Positions 43,334 to 52,106 of a DNA stretch of 64,000 nt are shown here, one piece after another. Source of the stretch: Nocardioides hwasunensis. GTDB lineage: Bacteria; Actinomycetota; Actinomycetes; Propionibacteriales; Nocardioidaceae. A program made the translations under genes and the position numbers. Below the pieces are notes generated by a model that worked only from the letters and a program-made list of their open reading frames with translations, had not been told where the DNA came from and searched no databases. How positions within the stretch are numbered: position 1 is the stretch's first letter; each line of letters begins with the position of its first letter. The stretch spans positions 62,001 through 126,000 of the forward strand of contig NZ_JACXYY010000010.1 in the NCBI RefSeq assembly GCF_014779665.1. Direction: 5' to 3'.

Positions 43334-44512
43334 TCAGGCCCTCCGGAACAGGGCGGCCAGCGCCTGGCCGCCACCGATGCACATCGTCACGATCCCGAGC
43401 TCGAGGTCGCGGCGGACCATGTCGCGTGCGACCCTCAAGGTCAGGTTGGCGCCGGTCGCGCCGACGGGGTGCCCGAGCGCGATCGCACCGCCGTAGGGGT
43501 TGACCTTCTCCAGGTCGAGCCCGGCGTCTCGGACCACGGCCACGGCCTGCGACGCGAACGCCTCGTTGAGCTCGATGATGCCGATGTCAGACGGCGCGGT
43601 GCCGGTTCGCTCGAAGAGAGCGCGCAGTGCGAGGGTCGGCGCGTAGCCCATCAGCTCCGGCTCCATCGCGGCGGTCGTCACGGCCTCGAGCGACACCAGT
43701 GCCTGCAGGCCGCGCTCGGCCACCGCGGTCTCACGCGCAAGCACCAGCGCCGCAGCGCCGTCGTTGATCCCCGAGGCGTTGCCCGCGGTGACGGTGCCGC
43801 CGTCCGCGAACGCCGGGCGGAGGCTGCTGAGCCTCTCCAGCGTCGTGCCGGGCTTGGGGTGCTCGTCCTCGGTGACGACGACGGGCGTGCCGCCACCGAC
43901 GGTCACCTCGACGATCTCCTCGGCGAAGGCAGCCTTCGCCTCCGGCGTCGCAGCCCTGCGCTGCGACTCGACGGCGAACTCGTCCTGCTCGGCGCGCGAG
44001 ACGCCGTACTTCTCGGCGACGTTCTCCGCGGTCACCCCCATGTGGATGCCGTGGAAGGGGTCGGTCAGCATCATCACGGTGCCGTCGACGAGCGTGCGGT
44101 CCCCGAGGCGGTAGCCGGTGCGGGCGCCGAAGTCGTAGAACGGCATCCGCGTCATCGACTCGTCGCCCCCTGCGACGGTGAGGTCGAGGTCGTTCCACCG
44201 CATCTCCATCGCGGCCGACCAGACGGCCTGGAGACCCGATCCGCACAACCGGTTGACGGTGTAGGCCGGCACGTTGGCGGGAAGCCCGGCGGCGACCGCG
44301 ACACGGCGGGCGTTGTAGGCGTCGGGCCCGACCTGGCCGATGCACCCCATCACGACCTCCTCGACGTCGTCACCGCTGACGCCGGAGCGCTCGAGCGCGG
44401 CTCTGACGGCGGTCGCGCCGAGCTCGAAACCCGGCACGTCCTTGAAGGCGCCGCCGAAGCTGCCGATGGGGGTGCGGGCCCCGTCGAGCACGACGATCCG
44501 GTCGTTGTTCAT
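43334..44512 (-). CDS. Acetyl-CoA acetyltransferase (thiolase)
   Basis: 392 residues, the normal thiolase length. Nucleophile Cys90 in NRLCGSGLQAV, His in GHPVGATG and second Cys in CIGGGQALA, with NEAFASQA in between: all thiolase II residues are present. It cleaves 3-ketoacyl-CoA with CoA, or condenses two acetyl-CoA. Transcribed with the 3-hydroxyacyl-CoA dehydrogenase upstream (55 bp gap) and enoyl-CoA hydratase downstream. Confidence 0.93.
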   Translation of the reverse strand: MNNDRIVVLDGARTPIGSFGGAFKDVPGFELGATAVRAALERSGVSGDDVEEVVMGCIGQVGPDAYNARRVAVAAGLPANVPAYTVNRLCGSGLQAVWSAAMEMRWNDLDLTVAGGDESMTRMPFYDFGARTGYRLGDRTLVDGTVMMLTDPFHGIHMGVTAENVAEKYGVSRAEQDEFAVESQRRAATPEAKAAFAEEIVEVTVGGGTPVVVTEDEHPKPGTTLERLSSLRPAFADGGTVTAGNASGINDGAAALVLARETAVAERGLQALVSLEAVTTAAMEPELMGYAPTLALRALFERTGTAPSDIGIIELNEAFASQAVAVVRDAGLDLEKVNPYGGAIALGHPVGATGANLTLRVARDMVRRDLELGIVTMCIGGGQALAALFRRA

Positions 44513-44567
44513 GCGTTCTCCTCGGTGGGTCTGGAAGCAGGTCGTCGGACGTCTTCTGGAGAGGCGC

Positions 44568-45440
44568 TCACTCGTAGGTGTAGAAGCCTCGACCGGACTT
44601 GCGGCCCAGCAGGCCGGCGTCCACCATCCGCGCCAGCAGCGGCGGGGCGGCGAACAACGGCTCCTTGAACTCCGCGTAGAGCGAGTCGGCCACGGCCGCG
44701 GTGGTGTCGAGGCCGATCAGGTCGGCGAGCGCGAGCGGGCCCTGTGGGTGCGCAGCACCGAGGACCAGGCCACGGTCGATGTCCTCGGCGGTCGCGAATC
44801 CCGACTCGAGCATCCGGATCGCGGAGAGGATGAAGGGCACGAGCAGCGCATTGACGACGAAGCCGGCCCGGTCCTGGCAGTCGATCGCCTGTTTGCCGAG
44901 CAGGCCCTCGACGAACTCGCGTGCGCGCCTCGTGGTCTCCGACGAGGTCAGCAGGCTGGGGGCGATCTCGACCAGCTGGAGCACCGGCACCGGGTTGAAG
45001 AAGTGCATCCCCACCACCTGCTGCGGACGCGAGGTGACCACGCCGAGCTTCATGATCGGGATCGAGGAGGTGTTCGATGCCAGGATCGCGTCGGGCGACT
45101 CCACGACCTTGTCGAGCATCTGGAACAGGTCGGCCTTGACCGCCTCGTCCTCGACGATCGCCTCGATGACCAGCTCGCGGTCGGCGAGCTCGTCGAGCGA
45201 GGTCACCAGCCGGATCCGCGCCATGGCGTCGTCGGCCGAGTCGATCTTGCCCTTCGCCTCCGCACGGGCGAGCGAGCGACGCAGCCGCGCGCGTCCGGCC
45301 TCGACGGCGGCTGCGTCGGACTCCACGACCACGACCTCGGCGCCCGCACGGGCACTGACCTCCGCGATACCGGCCCCCATGAGCCCGCACCCGACCACTC
45401 CGACCTTCTCCAGGTCCCGGATCCCTCGTTCATCGTCCAT
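44568..45440 (-). CDS. 3-hydroxyacyl-CoA dehydrogenase
   Basis: 290 residues. NAD-binding VGVVGCGLMGAGIAEVSARAG near the N-terminus, then LASNTSSIPIMKLG, VVGMHFFNPVPVLQLVEI (catalytic His) and the helical C-domain GFVVNALLVPF...LGRKSGRGFYTYE. It oxidises 3-hydroxyacyl-CoA with NAD. Start at 45440 has no ribosome site and is only 7 nt from TATCAT, so the message is likely leaderless and the control region overlaps an operator-like sequence. FadB2-like monofunctional enzyme. Confidence 0.9.
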   Translation of the reverse strand: MDDERGIRDLEKVGVVGCGLMGAGIAEVSARAGAEVVVVESDAAAVEAGRARLRRSLARAEAKGKIDSADDAMARIRLVTSLDELADRELVIEAIVEDEAVKADLFQMLDKVVESPDAILASNTSSIPIMKLGVVTSRPQQVVGMHFFNPVPVLQLVEIAPSLLTSSETTRRAREFVEGLLGKQAIDCQDRAGFVVNALLVPFILSAIRMLESGFATAEDIDRGLVLGAAHPQGPLALADLIGLDTTAAVADSLYAEFKEPLFAAPPLLARMVDAGLLGRKSGRGFYTYE

Positions 45441-45441
45441 A

Positions 45442-45457
45442 GCAATGATGATAATGG
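45442..45457. promoter_or_regulatory. Operator-like site and leaderless promoter of 3-hydroxyacyl-CoA dehydrogenase
   Basis: On the minus strand CCATTATCATCATTGC; 12 of 16 positions match the palindrome at 59880-59897. TATCAT inside it (45448-45453) ends 7 nt before the start codon, the spacing of a leaderless -10. Gene for a GntR/FadR regulator is next door, so binding by it is plausible. Confidence 0.5.
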
Positions 45458-45521
45458 ATTTAGACGACAAGTACGAAGGCGGGTGGACGGTGGTCGTCCT
45501 GCCGCGCCGGTCAGGCGAGAG

Positions 45522-46256
45522 TCAGAGGATGTCCCAGGTGACGGTCTGGTGGAGCACCTCGGAGTAGCGTCGTTGCATGTAGCGGACGAACTCACCCATG
45601 TGTTCCTCCATCGCCGCGAATGAGCTGTCGCCGTCATGGGTCTGCAGCGCGGAGAGGATCCGCTCGTGGGCACCGAGAATGGCCTTGCGTCGCTGCTCGG
45701 GGTAGTCGACGCCCATGTGGGTGCCGTCGACGATGTCGACGAGCGCGTCGATCAGGAAGCCGTACATCGCGTTGCCCGAGCCCCACGCGATGAGCTCGTG
45801 GAACTCACGGTTGGTGGCCAGGAAGATGTCACGGCTCTCGAGGTTGTCGCGCATCTGCTCGACCGAGTTGCCGAGCTGGTCGAGCGAGTCCTTCTTCATG
45901 CGGCTGGCCGCGTGGCGCGCCATGACCGGCTCGAGGTCGCGGCGCGCCTCGACGATCATCGAGAACGGCGACTCGCTGAACTGCAGCAGCAGGACCAGGC
46001 CGTTGGCGAGGTAGGTCGCGTCGGGCTTCTGGATGACGGGACCGCCGCCCGGACCGGGCTTGAGGGTGAGCACGCCCTGGAGCTCCAGGAAGCGCAGCGC
46101 CTCGCGCAGGGTGCCGCGCCCGACGCCGTAGTGCTCGAGCATCACCCGCTCAGGCGGCAGTCGGTCACCGGCCGTCTGTCCGCCGCGATAGATGTCGTCG
46201 ACGACGCGCTTGGCCACGATCAGCGCAGTCTTCTGGGGCCTCGAACTCACGCTCAT
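45522..46256 (-). CDS. GntR/FadR-family transcriptional regulator
   Basis: 244 residues, ATG at 46256 with GAGGAG about 7 nt upstream. A winged-helix GntR head (residues 10-80, GDRLPPERVMLEHYGVGRGTLREALRFLELQGVL) is followed by an all-helical FCD effector domain with EARRDLEP, FHELIA, AHERIL and HMGEFVRYM, which place the metal-binding Asp/His residues. FCD regulators sense acyl-CoA or organic acids. It sits between two 3-hydroxyacyl-CoA dehydrogenase operons, on the same strand, so it probably represses one or both of them. Confidence 0.9.
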   Translation of the reverse strand: MSVSSRPQKTALIVAKRVVDDIYRGGQTAGDRLPPERVMLEHYGVGRGTLREALRFLELQGVLTLKPGPGGGPVIQKPDATYLANGLVLLLQFSESPFSMIVEARRDLEPVMARHAASRMKKDSLDQLGNSVEQMRDNLESRDIFLATNREFHELIAWGSGNAMYGFLIDALVDIVDGTHMGVDYPEQRRKAILGAHERILSALQTHDGDSSFAAMEEHMGEFVRYMQRRYSEVLHQTVTWDIL

Positions 46257-46291
46257 CGCCGTTCTCCTCTTCATGCTCCGAGAGTGGGGCA

Positions 46292-46300
46292 AACCTATCA
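46292..46300 (-). promoter_or_regulatory. Extended -10 promoter of the GntR gene
   Basis: TGATAGGTT on the minus strand fits TGnTAnnnT. It is preceded by ATGATTGAT, similar to the AT-rich sites at the other catabolic promoters, and would leave a short leader with the GAGGAG ribosome site. Confidence 0.4.
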
Positions 46301-46390
46301 ATCATGGGCACGGATGGGCGCCCTTCGGCGATGCAGGCGCGCCACGACCGCCCGCCGGGCCCACTGCGGCAATCCCAGGTGGCCCGGTCC

Positions 46391-47257
46391 CTACGAGCCC
46401 GAGTGGTCGTAGAACCCCCGACCGCTCTTCCGGCCGAGGCGGCCGGCCGCCACCATGTTCTTCAGCTCGACCGGCGGGCGGAAGCGCTCGCCGTGAGCGG
46501 CGTGGAGGCCGGTCAGCGCGTCGAGGTAGGTGTCGAGGCCGTTGAAGTCGCCGAGCTCGAGCGGGCCCATCGGGTGGTTGAACGCGAGCTTCACGGCCTT
46601 GTCGATGTCTTCCGGCGTCGCCAGCCCCTCCTCGAGCATGTGGAGTGCCTCCATGCGCAGGATCGCCGAGAAGCGGGAGGTCAGGAACCCGGGGCTGTCC
46701 TTGCGGCAGACCACCGTCTCCTTGCCCAGGGAGGCGGCGTACGCCTCGGCGCGGGCGAGGGTCTCGGGTGAGGTCTCCAGCCCGACGACCAGCTCGACGA
46801 GCCGCATCAGGACCGCCGGGTTGAAGAAGTGCATGCCGACCACACGGTGGGCCTCGTCGCCCAGCGCGGACGCGATCGCGGTGATGGAGAGCTGCGAGGT
46901 GTTGGTGCCGAGCACGGCAGCGACGGGCGCATGCGCAACGACCTCGGCGAGGACGGCCTGCTTGACGTCGAGACGCTCCAGGACGGCCTCGACCACCAGG
47001 TCGACGTCGGACACCGCGTCTGCGACCGAGGTCGTCGTACGGAGACGGTCGAGCACGTCGGCGCGGTCGCCGGCGTCGAGCTTGCCGGACTTCACGAAGC
47101 GGTCCAGGCTCGTGCCGATCGAGGCCAGCGCGCTGTCGAGGCGCTCCTGCGAGACGTCGACGAGACGGACGTCGTGGCCCTTCATGGCGCTCAGCTGGGC
47201 GATGCCGTTGCCCATCACGCCGCCGCCGATGACGGCGACCCTCTGCAGGTCGGTCAT
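46391..47257 (-). CDS. 3-hydroxyacyl-CoA dehydrogenase (second copy)
   Basis: 288 residues, 2 nt after the thiolase stop. VAVIGGGVMGNGIAQLSAMKG for NAD, VLGTNTSQLSITAIA, VVGMHFFNPAVLMRLVELV (catalytic His) and HPMGPLELGDFNGLDTYL in the C-domain. It differs from the other copy in these segments, so they probably act on different chain types. Last gene of the long operon that starts near 53792. Confidence 0.9.
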   Translation of the reverse strand: MTDLQRVAVIGGGVMGNGIAQLSAMKGHDVRLVDVSQERLDSALASIGTSLDRFVKSGKLDAGDRADVLDRLRTTTSVADAVSDVDLVVEAVLERLDVKQAVLAEVVAHAPVAAVLGTNTSQLSITAIASALGDEAHRVVGMHFFNPAVLMRLVELVVGLETSPETLARAEAYAASLGKETVVCRKDSPGFLTSRFSAILRMEALHMLEEGLATPEDIDKAVKLAFNHPMGPLELGDFNGLDTYLDALTGLHAAHGERFRPPVELKNMVAAGRLGRKSGRGFYDHSGS

Positions 47258-47259
47258 GT

Positions 47260-48447
47260 TCAGAGCCTTTCGATGATCGTCGCGTTGGCCATGCCCGACC
47301 CCTCGCACATGGCCTGGAGGCCGAAGCGGCCGCCCGTCGCCTCGAGGTGGTGGAGCAGTGTCGTGAGGAGGCGCGTGCCGGACGCGCCTAGTGGGTGACC
47401 GAGGGCGATCGCCCCGCCGCGGGGGTTGAGCTTCTCGCCCGGCATCCCGAGCTCGCGCTGCCACGCCAGCGGCACCGAGGCGAACGCCTCGTTGACCTCG
47501 GCGGCGTCGATGTCGTCGATGGTCAGCCCCGCCCGCTCCAGCGCCGCCCGGGCCGCCGCGATCGGTCCGGACAGCATCAGGACCGGATCGTCGCCCACGA
47601 CCGTCATCGAGACGATCCGCGCCCTGGGACGCAGACCGAGCTCGGCTGCCGCCCTCTCGCTGGTGACGAGCACTGCGGACGAGCCGTCCGCCAGCTGCGA
47701 GGAGTTGCCCGCGGTGACACCCCAGGTGATCTCGGGGAACCGGGAGCCGTCGGCCTCGTTGCGGAAGATCGTGGCCAGACCGGCCAGCCGCTCGGCGTCG
47801 GTGCCCTCGCGGATGGTCTCGTCGGTCGCGAACGTGGCGCCCGTGCCGTCCATCACGTCGATCGGCACGATCTCGGCGGCGAAGTGCCCGTCGGCGCGGG
47901 CCGCGGCGGCGCGCGCGTGGGACTCCACGGCGTAGGCGTCCATCTCGTCGCGGGAGATCCCCCACCGGGCCGCGACCAGCTCGGCCGCGATGCCCTGCGA
48001 GGTCAGTCCCGGTGCGTAGCGCTCCTGGACGGACGGGCCGAAGACGTCGGCGTCACCGCGCGCGGAGCCCATCGGCACCCGGCTCATGCTCTCCACGCCA
48101 CCTGCGAGCACGACGTCGTGGCAGCCCGACATGATCGACTGCGCGGCGAAGTGGACCGCTTGCTGGCTCGAGCCGCACCTGCGGTCGATGGTCGTCGCCG
48201 GCACGTGCGCGGGGTAGCCCGCGCCCAGCCAGGCGATCCGGCCGGGGCAGGCCGCCTGCTCGCCACCTTGGCTGACGCAGCCGATCATCACGTCCTCGAC
48301 GCGACCCGGGTCGATGCCCGAGCGCTCGACGAGTCCCTGGATCGTCTGCCGCAGCAGCTCGACCGCGTGCACGCCCGACAGCCCGCCGCCGGGCTTGCCC
48401 TTGCCGGTCCCGGTGCGCACCGCCTCGACGATGACGGCGTTCTCCAT
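47260..48447 (-). CDS. Thiolase (acetyl-CoA C-acyltransferase)
   Basis: 395 residues. Nucleophile Cys91 in DRRCGSSQQAV, His in GHPLGASG, Cys in MCEGSGMANA, with the degradative-thiolase GGVESMSRVPM loop and WGVTAGNSSQLADGSSAVL. It cleaves 3-ketoacyl-CoA. GGAGG lies about 6 nt upstream of the ATG. Followed by a 3-hydroxyacyl-CoA dehydrogenase. Confidence 0.92.
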   Translation of the reverse strand: MENAVIVEAVRTGTGKGKPGGGLSGVHAVELLRQTIQGLVERSGIDPGRVEDVMIGCVSQGGEQAACPGRIAWLGAGYPAHVPATTIDRRCGSSQQAVHFAAQSIMSGCHDVVLAGGVESMSRVPMGSARGDADVFGPSVQERYAPGLTSQGIAAELVAARWGISRDEMDAYAVESHARAAAARADGHFAAEIVPIDVMDGTGATFATDETIREGTDAERLAGLATIFRNEADGSRFPEITWGVTAGNSSQLADGSSAVLVTSERAAAELGLRPRARIVSMTVVGDDPVLMLSGPIAAARAALERAGLTIDDIDAAEVNEAFASVPLAWQRELGMPGEKLNPRGGAIALGHPLGASGTRLLTTLLHHLEATGGRFGLQAMCEGSGMANATIIERL

Positions 48448-48480
48448 CCGTTCCTCCTGTGATCCGTGTGCGGACGACGA

Positions 48481-49293
48481 TCAGCCGGGCTGCGCGGAGA
48501 CGCGCGCCTCGACCGGTGCCAGCAGCTCGTGCATGTTCAGGCCGAGCACGCGCTCGGTCTCGTCCGTCCCGAGGCCGAGGTCGTGCATGACCTCGATCTC
48601 GCGGGCGGGGTCGGCCGTGGGCCAGTCCGAGGCGAAGACCACCTTGTCCGCGCCGTGGCGGCGCACGAAGTCGCGCACCCGGTCTGGGTCCACACGTCCC
48701 AGGGTCGGCGGCCACGAGGTGTCGACGAGGATGCCCGATCCGCAGATGACGTCGAACGCGTCGTCGAGGTGGTGGTAGCCACCGAAGTGGCAGGCGATCA
48801 CGTGGACGTGCGGCACCGCCCGAGCGAGGTCGCGCAGCAGTGCAGGGGTGCTCCCTGCAACGGGCTTTCCGTCGCCGCCGGTGCCGACGTGCACCACTGC
48901 GAGCATCCCGGGGTCGAGGGCGTCCATCCGCTCCACGAGGCGCGGGTCGTCGAGGCCGAACCCCTGGTAGAGAGGGTGCACCTTGATGCCGACGAGTCGG
49001 TGCTCGCGCAGGTGCCTCAGGTTGTCCTCGACGGACAGGTCGACGTGGACGGCGCCGAGCGGCACCACGTCCGCCGCCGCGACGGAGGCGCTGAAGCGGC
49101 AGACCTTCTCGACCGCATCGGCGGTGTTGGCCACGCCCAGCACGATCGACCGGTCGACACCCGACGCGGCCATGCTCGCGCGAAGTCCCGCGAGGGTGCC
49201 GTCGCCGACGTGGTCGAAGCCCGTGCCGTTGCCGGACAGCGCGCGGTGCGCGACTTTGTCGGGCCAGACGTGGGTGTGGGCGTCGATGATCAC
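48481..49293 (-). CDS. Amidohydrolase_2 family metal-dependent hydrolase
   Basis: 270 residues, GTG start overlapping the upstream gene (GTGA). N-terminal MIIDAHTHVW gives HxH metal ligands (His6, His8), GIKVHPLYQGF and ACHFGGYHHLDD later ligands, and FASDWPTAD the final Asp. This is the ACMSD/gamma-resorcylate decarboxylase superfamily of amidohydrolases, which decarboxylate or hydrolyse cyclic or dicarboxylic intermediates. It sits inside an acyl-CoA operon, so decarboxylation or hydrolysis of a ring-derived acid is possible. Confidence 0.82.
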   Translation of the reverse strand: MIIDAHTHVWPDKVAHRALSGNGTGFDHVGDGTLAGLRASMAASGVDRSIVLGVANTADAVEKVCRFSASVAAADVVPLGAVHVDLSVEDNLRHLREHRLVGIKVHPLYQGFGLDDPRLVERMDALDPGMLAVVHVGTGGDGKPVAGSTPALLRDLARAVPHVHVIACHFGGYHHLDDAFDVICGSGILVDTSWPPTLGRVDPDRVRDFVRRHGADKVVFASDWPTADPAREIEVMHDLGLGTDETERVLGLNMHELLAPVEARVSAQPG

Positions 49294-50423
49294 GGGAGGT
49301 ACTCCCCCGGCAGGTCGCGCGCGATGGTCAGCCGGAGCACCTCGTTGGCGCCCTCATAGATCCGCATGGGGCGCGCCTCACGGGCGTACCTCTCGATGTC
49401 GGAGCCGGCGATGAGGCCGAAGCGACCCATCGCCTGCACGCAGCGGTCGGTCACCCGGTCGGCCGCCTCCGTCGCAGCGACCTTCGCCAGCGAGGTCAGC
49501 GAGATCGCCTTCAGCGGGTCCTGCCGTGCCGACCACGCGGCGTAGTAGGTGACCCAGCGGGCCTGCTCGAGGTCGATCTTCGCGTCGGCGAGCAGCGCCC
49601 CGACGGCGGGCACGCGCGCCAGTGGCTTGCCCTTGTTCTGGCGCTCCTGCGTGTGCCTCACCGCGAGTGCGAGGGCGCCCTCGGCGAGCCCGACGGCAGC
49701 GGCGCCGACGGAGACGCGGAAGATCGCCAGCGTGCCGAGCGCGGCCTCGAGCCCCTTGCCGGGCTCGCCGAGCCGGTCGGCGTCGGTGACCCGCACGCCG
49801 TCGAAGAACACCTCGCCGATCACGTGCGGCGCGACCAGGTCGGGCGTCTCGCCGAAGCTGACGCCCGGAGTGGCCTTCGGCACCAGCACCAGCGAGAGCG
49901 CGTCGTCCTCGCGGACGAGGACGGCGTAGACGTCGGCGTAGGGCGCGTTGGAGATGAAGGACTTGGCGCCGTTGATGACGTAGCCGTCACCGTCGCGCGT
50001 CATCGTCGTGGTGATGCTGCGCAGGTCGCTACCGGTCTGCGGCTCGGTGAGCGCGACCGCCGACAGCGCCTGCATGCTGGCGATGCGCGGGAGCCACTCG
50101 GCCTTCTGCGCCTCAGTGCCGACGGTGGTGATCGCGTTGCTGCCGATGCCTTGCAGCGCGAAGAGCGCGTCGGCGGCCGAGCTGGCCGACATCAGCTGCT
50201 CGCGGACCAGCGAGATCGCGAGCGGATCGAGCCGCTCGGTCTCGCCGCCGTACGCGGCCGGCACCATGAGGCGGGCCAGCCCGCTGTCACGCATGATGGC
50301 ACGCAGCTCGTCGGTGAGTCGGTTCTGCTCGTCCCACTGGTGGGCGTATGGCCTCACCTGGCGCGCCACCTCGGCCGCGCGTTCGCGGATCTTCAGCTCC
50401 TCGGGGGAGAACGAGAAGTCCAT
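49290..50423 (-). CDS. Acyl-CoA dehydrogenase
   Basis: 377 residues. ALTEPQTGSDLRSI, GAKSFISNAPYADVYA and IYEGANEVLRL with the catalytic Glu in that last motif. N-terminal FSFSPEELKIRERA is the usual ACAD start. It introduces a 2,3-double bond in an acyl-CoA. Operon order from promoter: X-family protein, enoyl-CoA hydratase, AMP-ligase, this gene, amidohydrolase, thiolase, dehydrogenase. Confidence 0.9.
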   Translation of the reverse strand: MDFSFSPEELKIRERAAEVARQVRPYAHQWDEQNRLTDELRAIMRDSGLARLMVPAAYGGETERLDPLAISLVREQLMSASSAADALFALQGIGSNAITTVGTEAQKAEWLPRIASMQALSAVALTEPQTGSDLRSITTTMTRDGDGYVINGAKSFISNAPYADVYAVLVREDDALSLVLVPKATPGVSFGETPDLVAPHVIGEVFFDGVRVTDADRLGEPGKGLEAALGTLAIFRVSVGAAAVGLAEGALALAVRHTQERQNKGKPLARVPAVGALLADAKIDLEQARWVTYYAAWSARQDPLKAISLTSLAKVAATEAADRVTDRCVQAMGRFGLIAGSDIERYAREARPMRIYEGANEVLRLTIARDLPGEYLP

Positions 50424-50450
50424 GTCAGTCCTCCTGGGTCACAGGTGTGG

Positions 50451-52106
50451 TCATGTGGTCGGCTGGAGCGCGGTGCGGTCGACGGAGCCGTCGCGGCCGG
50501 CCTCGCGCAGGGGCGCCTTCTGGAGCTTCCCGGACGGGGTGACCGGCAGCCGGTCGACGACCTTCAGGAAGCGCGGCACGGCGAACGCGGGGATCCGCTG
50601 GTCGCAGAACGACCACAGGTCCTCCACGACGACCGCGGCACCCTCGGCCGCGACGACGACGGCCATCACCTCGTCCTCTGCGCCCATGCCGTCCGCGGGC
50701 ACCGCGATCACCGCGCACTCGGCGACGTCGGGGTGGCCCAGGATCGCCTGCTCCACCTCGTAGGAGCTGATGTTCTCGCCGCGCCGGCGGATCGCGTCCT
50801 TGAGCCGGTCGACGAAGTAGTACCAGCCGTCCTCGTCCTTGCGCAGGCCGTCGCCGGTGTGGAACCAGCCGTTGCGCAGCGCCTCGAACGACTTCTCAGG
50901 CATGTTGTAGTAGCCGCTGCAGATCGTCCACGGCACCTTGGGCCGCACGACGAGCTCCCCGACCTCGCCCACCGGGACCTCCACGTCGGTGAACGGATCC
51001 ACCAGCCGCACCTCGAACCAGTCCGACACCTCGAGGCCGGCCGCACCCGGCGGGCGCGGGACACCGTAGGGCGTCAGGATGGGCATCGAGACCTCGGTCA
51101 GTCCGAAGTTCTCGACGAGCTCGGCGATGCCGAAGCGCGCCTTGAACTCGTCGGCGATCCGCGACGGGTTCGGCACGGCCCACACGCAGCGCAGCACGTT
51201 GTCGCCGTCGTTCGCACCGACCGGCTGCTTCCAGAGGAAGTCCGACATGACGCCGACGAGGTTGGTCACCGTGGCACCGCTGTCGCGGATCCACGACGTC
51301 CACCGGGTGGCGCTGAACTTCTCGTGCAGCACGAACCGCGAACCCTTGATGAGGGCGGGGTACGCCGCCAGGAACTGCGCGTTGCCGTGGAAGAGCGGCC
51401 CCACCGAGAGGTAGACGTCGTCCTCGGTCAGCCGGACGAGGGAGGCCCCCTGGTCGGCGAAGAAGTAGAGCTGGGAGTGGGACATCGCGACGCCCTTGGA
51501 CAACCCGGTGGTGCCCGAGGTGAAGAAGATCCCGGCCAGCTCGCGGTAGTCGGCGGTCGGCAGCTCGACGAGGTCCTCGGTCGCCCGGAGCGCCTCGAAG
51601 GGCTCGGCCGCGAAGCCGGCCTGCTCGAGGACGGCGATCGCGCCGGCGACCTCGTCGAGCGAACCGACGAGGTAGAAGCGGCGGATGGCACCGCACTCGG
51701 CCGCACTCTCGACGAACCGCTCGGCGAACTCGGGTGTGATGACCGCGGCTGTCGGGGACGCCGTACGGACCTGGTGCTCCAGGAAGGAGCCGCGGTACGC
51801 GGTGTTGATCGGCACCTCGGCGATGCCCGCCAACGAGGAGCCGAACCACGCGAGGAGGTAGTCCGGGCAGTTGGGCATCATGATCAGCAGCCGGTCGCCC
51901 GGCTGGTGGCCGCGCTGCAGGAGGCCGGCCCCGATGCGCTCGGCGGCGTCGAGGGTCTGGGCGTAGGTCAGCCGCACGCCCCACGTCGGTGCGTCGAGGT
52001 AGACCTTGTCGGGCAGGCGCGACGCGCGAGTCCGCAGCACGCGGGGCAGGGTCCACTCGGACTGGTCCGCATCGGTCGCGCGGTGGTCCCGGTAGGTCTG
52101 CACCAT
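50451..52106 (-). CDS. AMP-forming acyl-CoA ligase
   Basis: 551 residues. ATP-binding IFFTSGTTGLSKGVAMSHSQ (P-loop-like motif), ENFGLTEVSM (adenine motif), GWFHTGDGLRKDEDGWYYFVDRLKDAIRRRGENISSYEVE (hinge and Asp), ending with PSGKLQK (catalytic Lys). Such ligases activate a carboxylic acid with ATP and CoA. Overlaps the upstream enoyl-CoA hydratase gene by ATGA. A stretch of the sequence resembles crotonobetaine/carnitine-CoA ligase-type proteins, so substrate may be a small polar or cyclic acid. Confidence 0.88.
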   Translation of the reverse strand: MVQTYRDHRATDADQSEWTLPRVLRTRASRLPDKVYLDAPTWGVRLTYAQTLDAAERIGAGLLQRGHQPGDRLLIMMPNCPDYLLAWFGSSLAGIAEVPINTAYRGSFLEHQVRTASPTAAVITPEFAERFVESAAECGAIRRFYLVGSLDEVAGAIAVLEQAGFAAEPFEALRATEDLVELPTADYRELAGIFFTSGTTGLSKGVAMSHSQLYFFADQGASLVRLTEDDVYLSVGPLFHGNAQFLAAYPALIKGSRFVLHEKFSATRWTSWIRDSGATVTNLVGVMSDFLWKQPVGANDGDNVLRCVWAVPNPSRIADEFKARFGIAELVENFGLTEVSMPILTPYGVPRPPGAAGLEVSDWFEVRLVDPFTDVEVPVGEVGELVVRPKVPWTICSGYYNMPEKSFEALRNGWFHTGDGLRKDEDGWYYFVDRLKDAIRRRGENISSYEVEQAILGHPDVAECAVIAVPADGMGAEDEVMAVVVAAEGAAVVVEDLWSFCDQRIPAFAVPRFLKVVDRLPVTPSGKLQKAPLREAGRDGSVDRTALQPTT

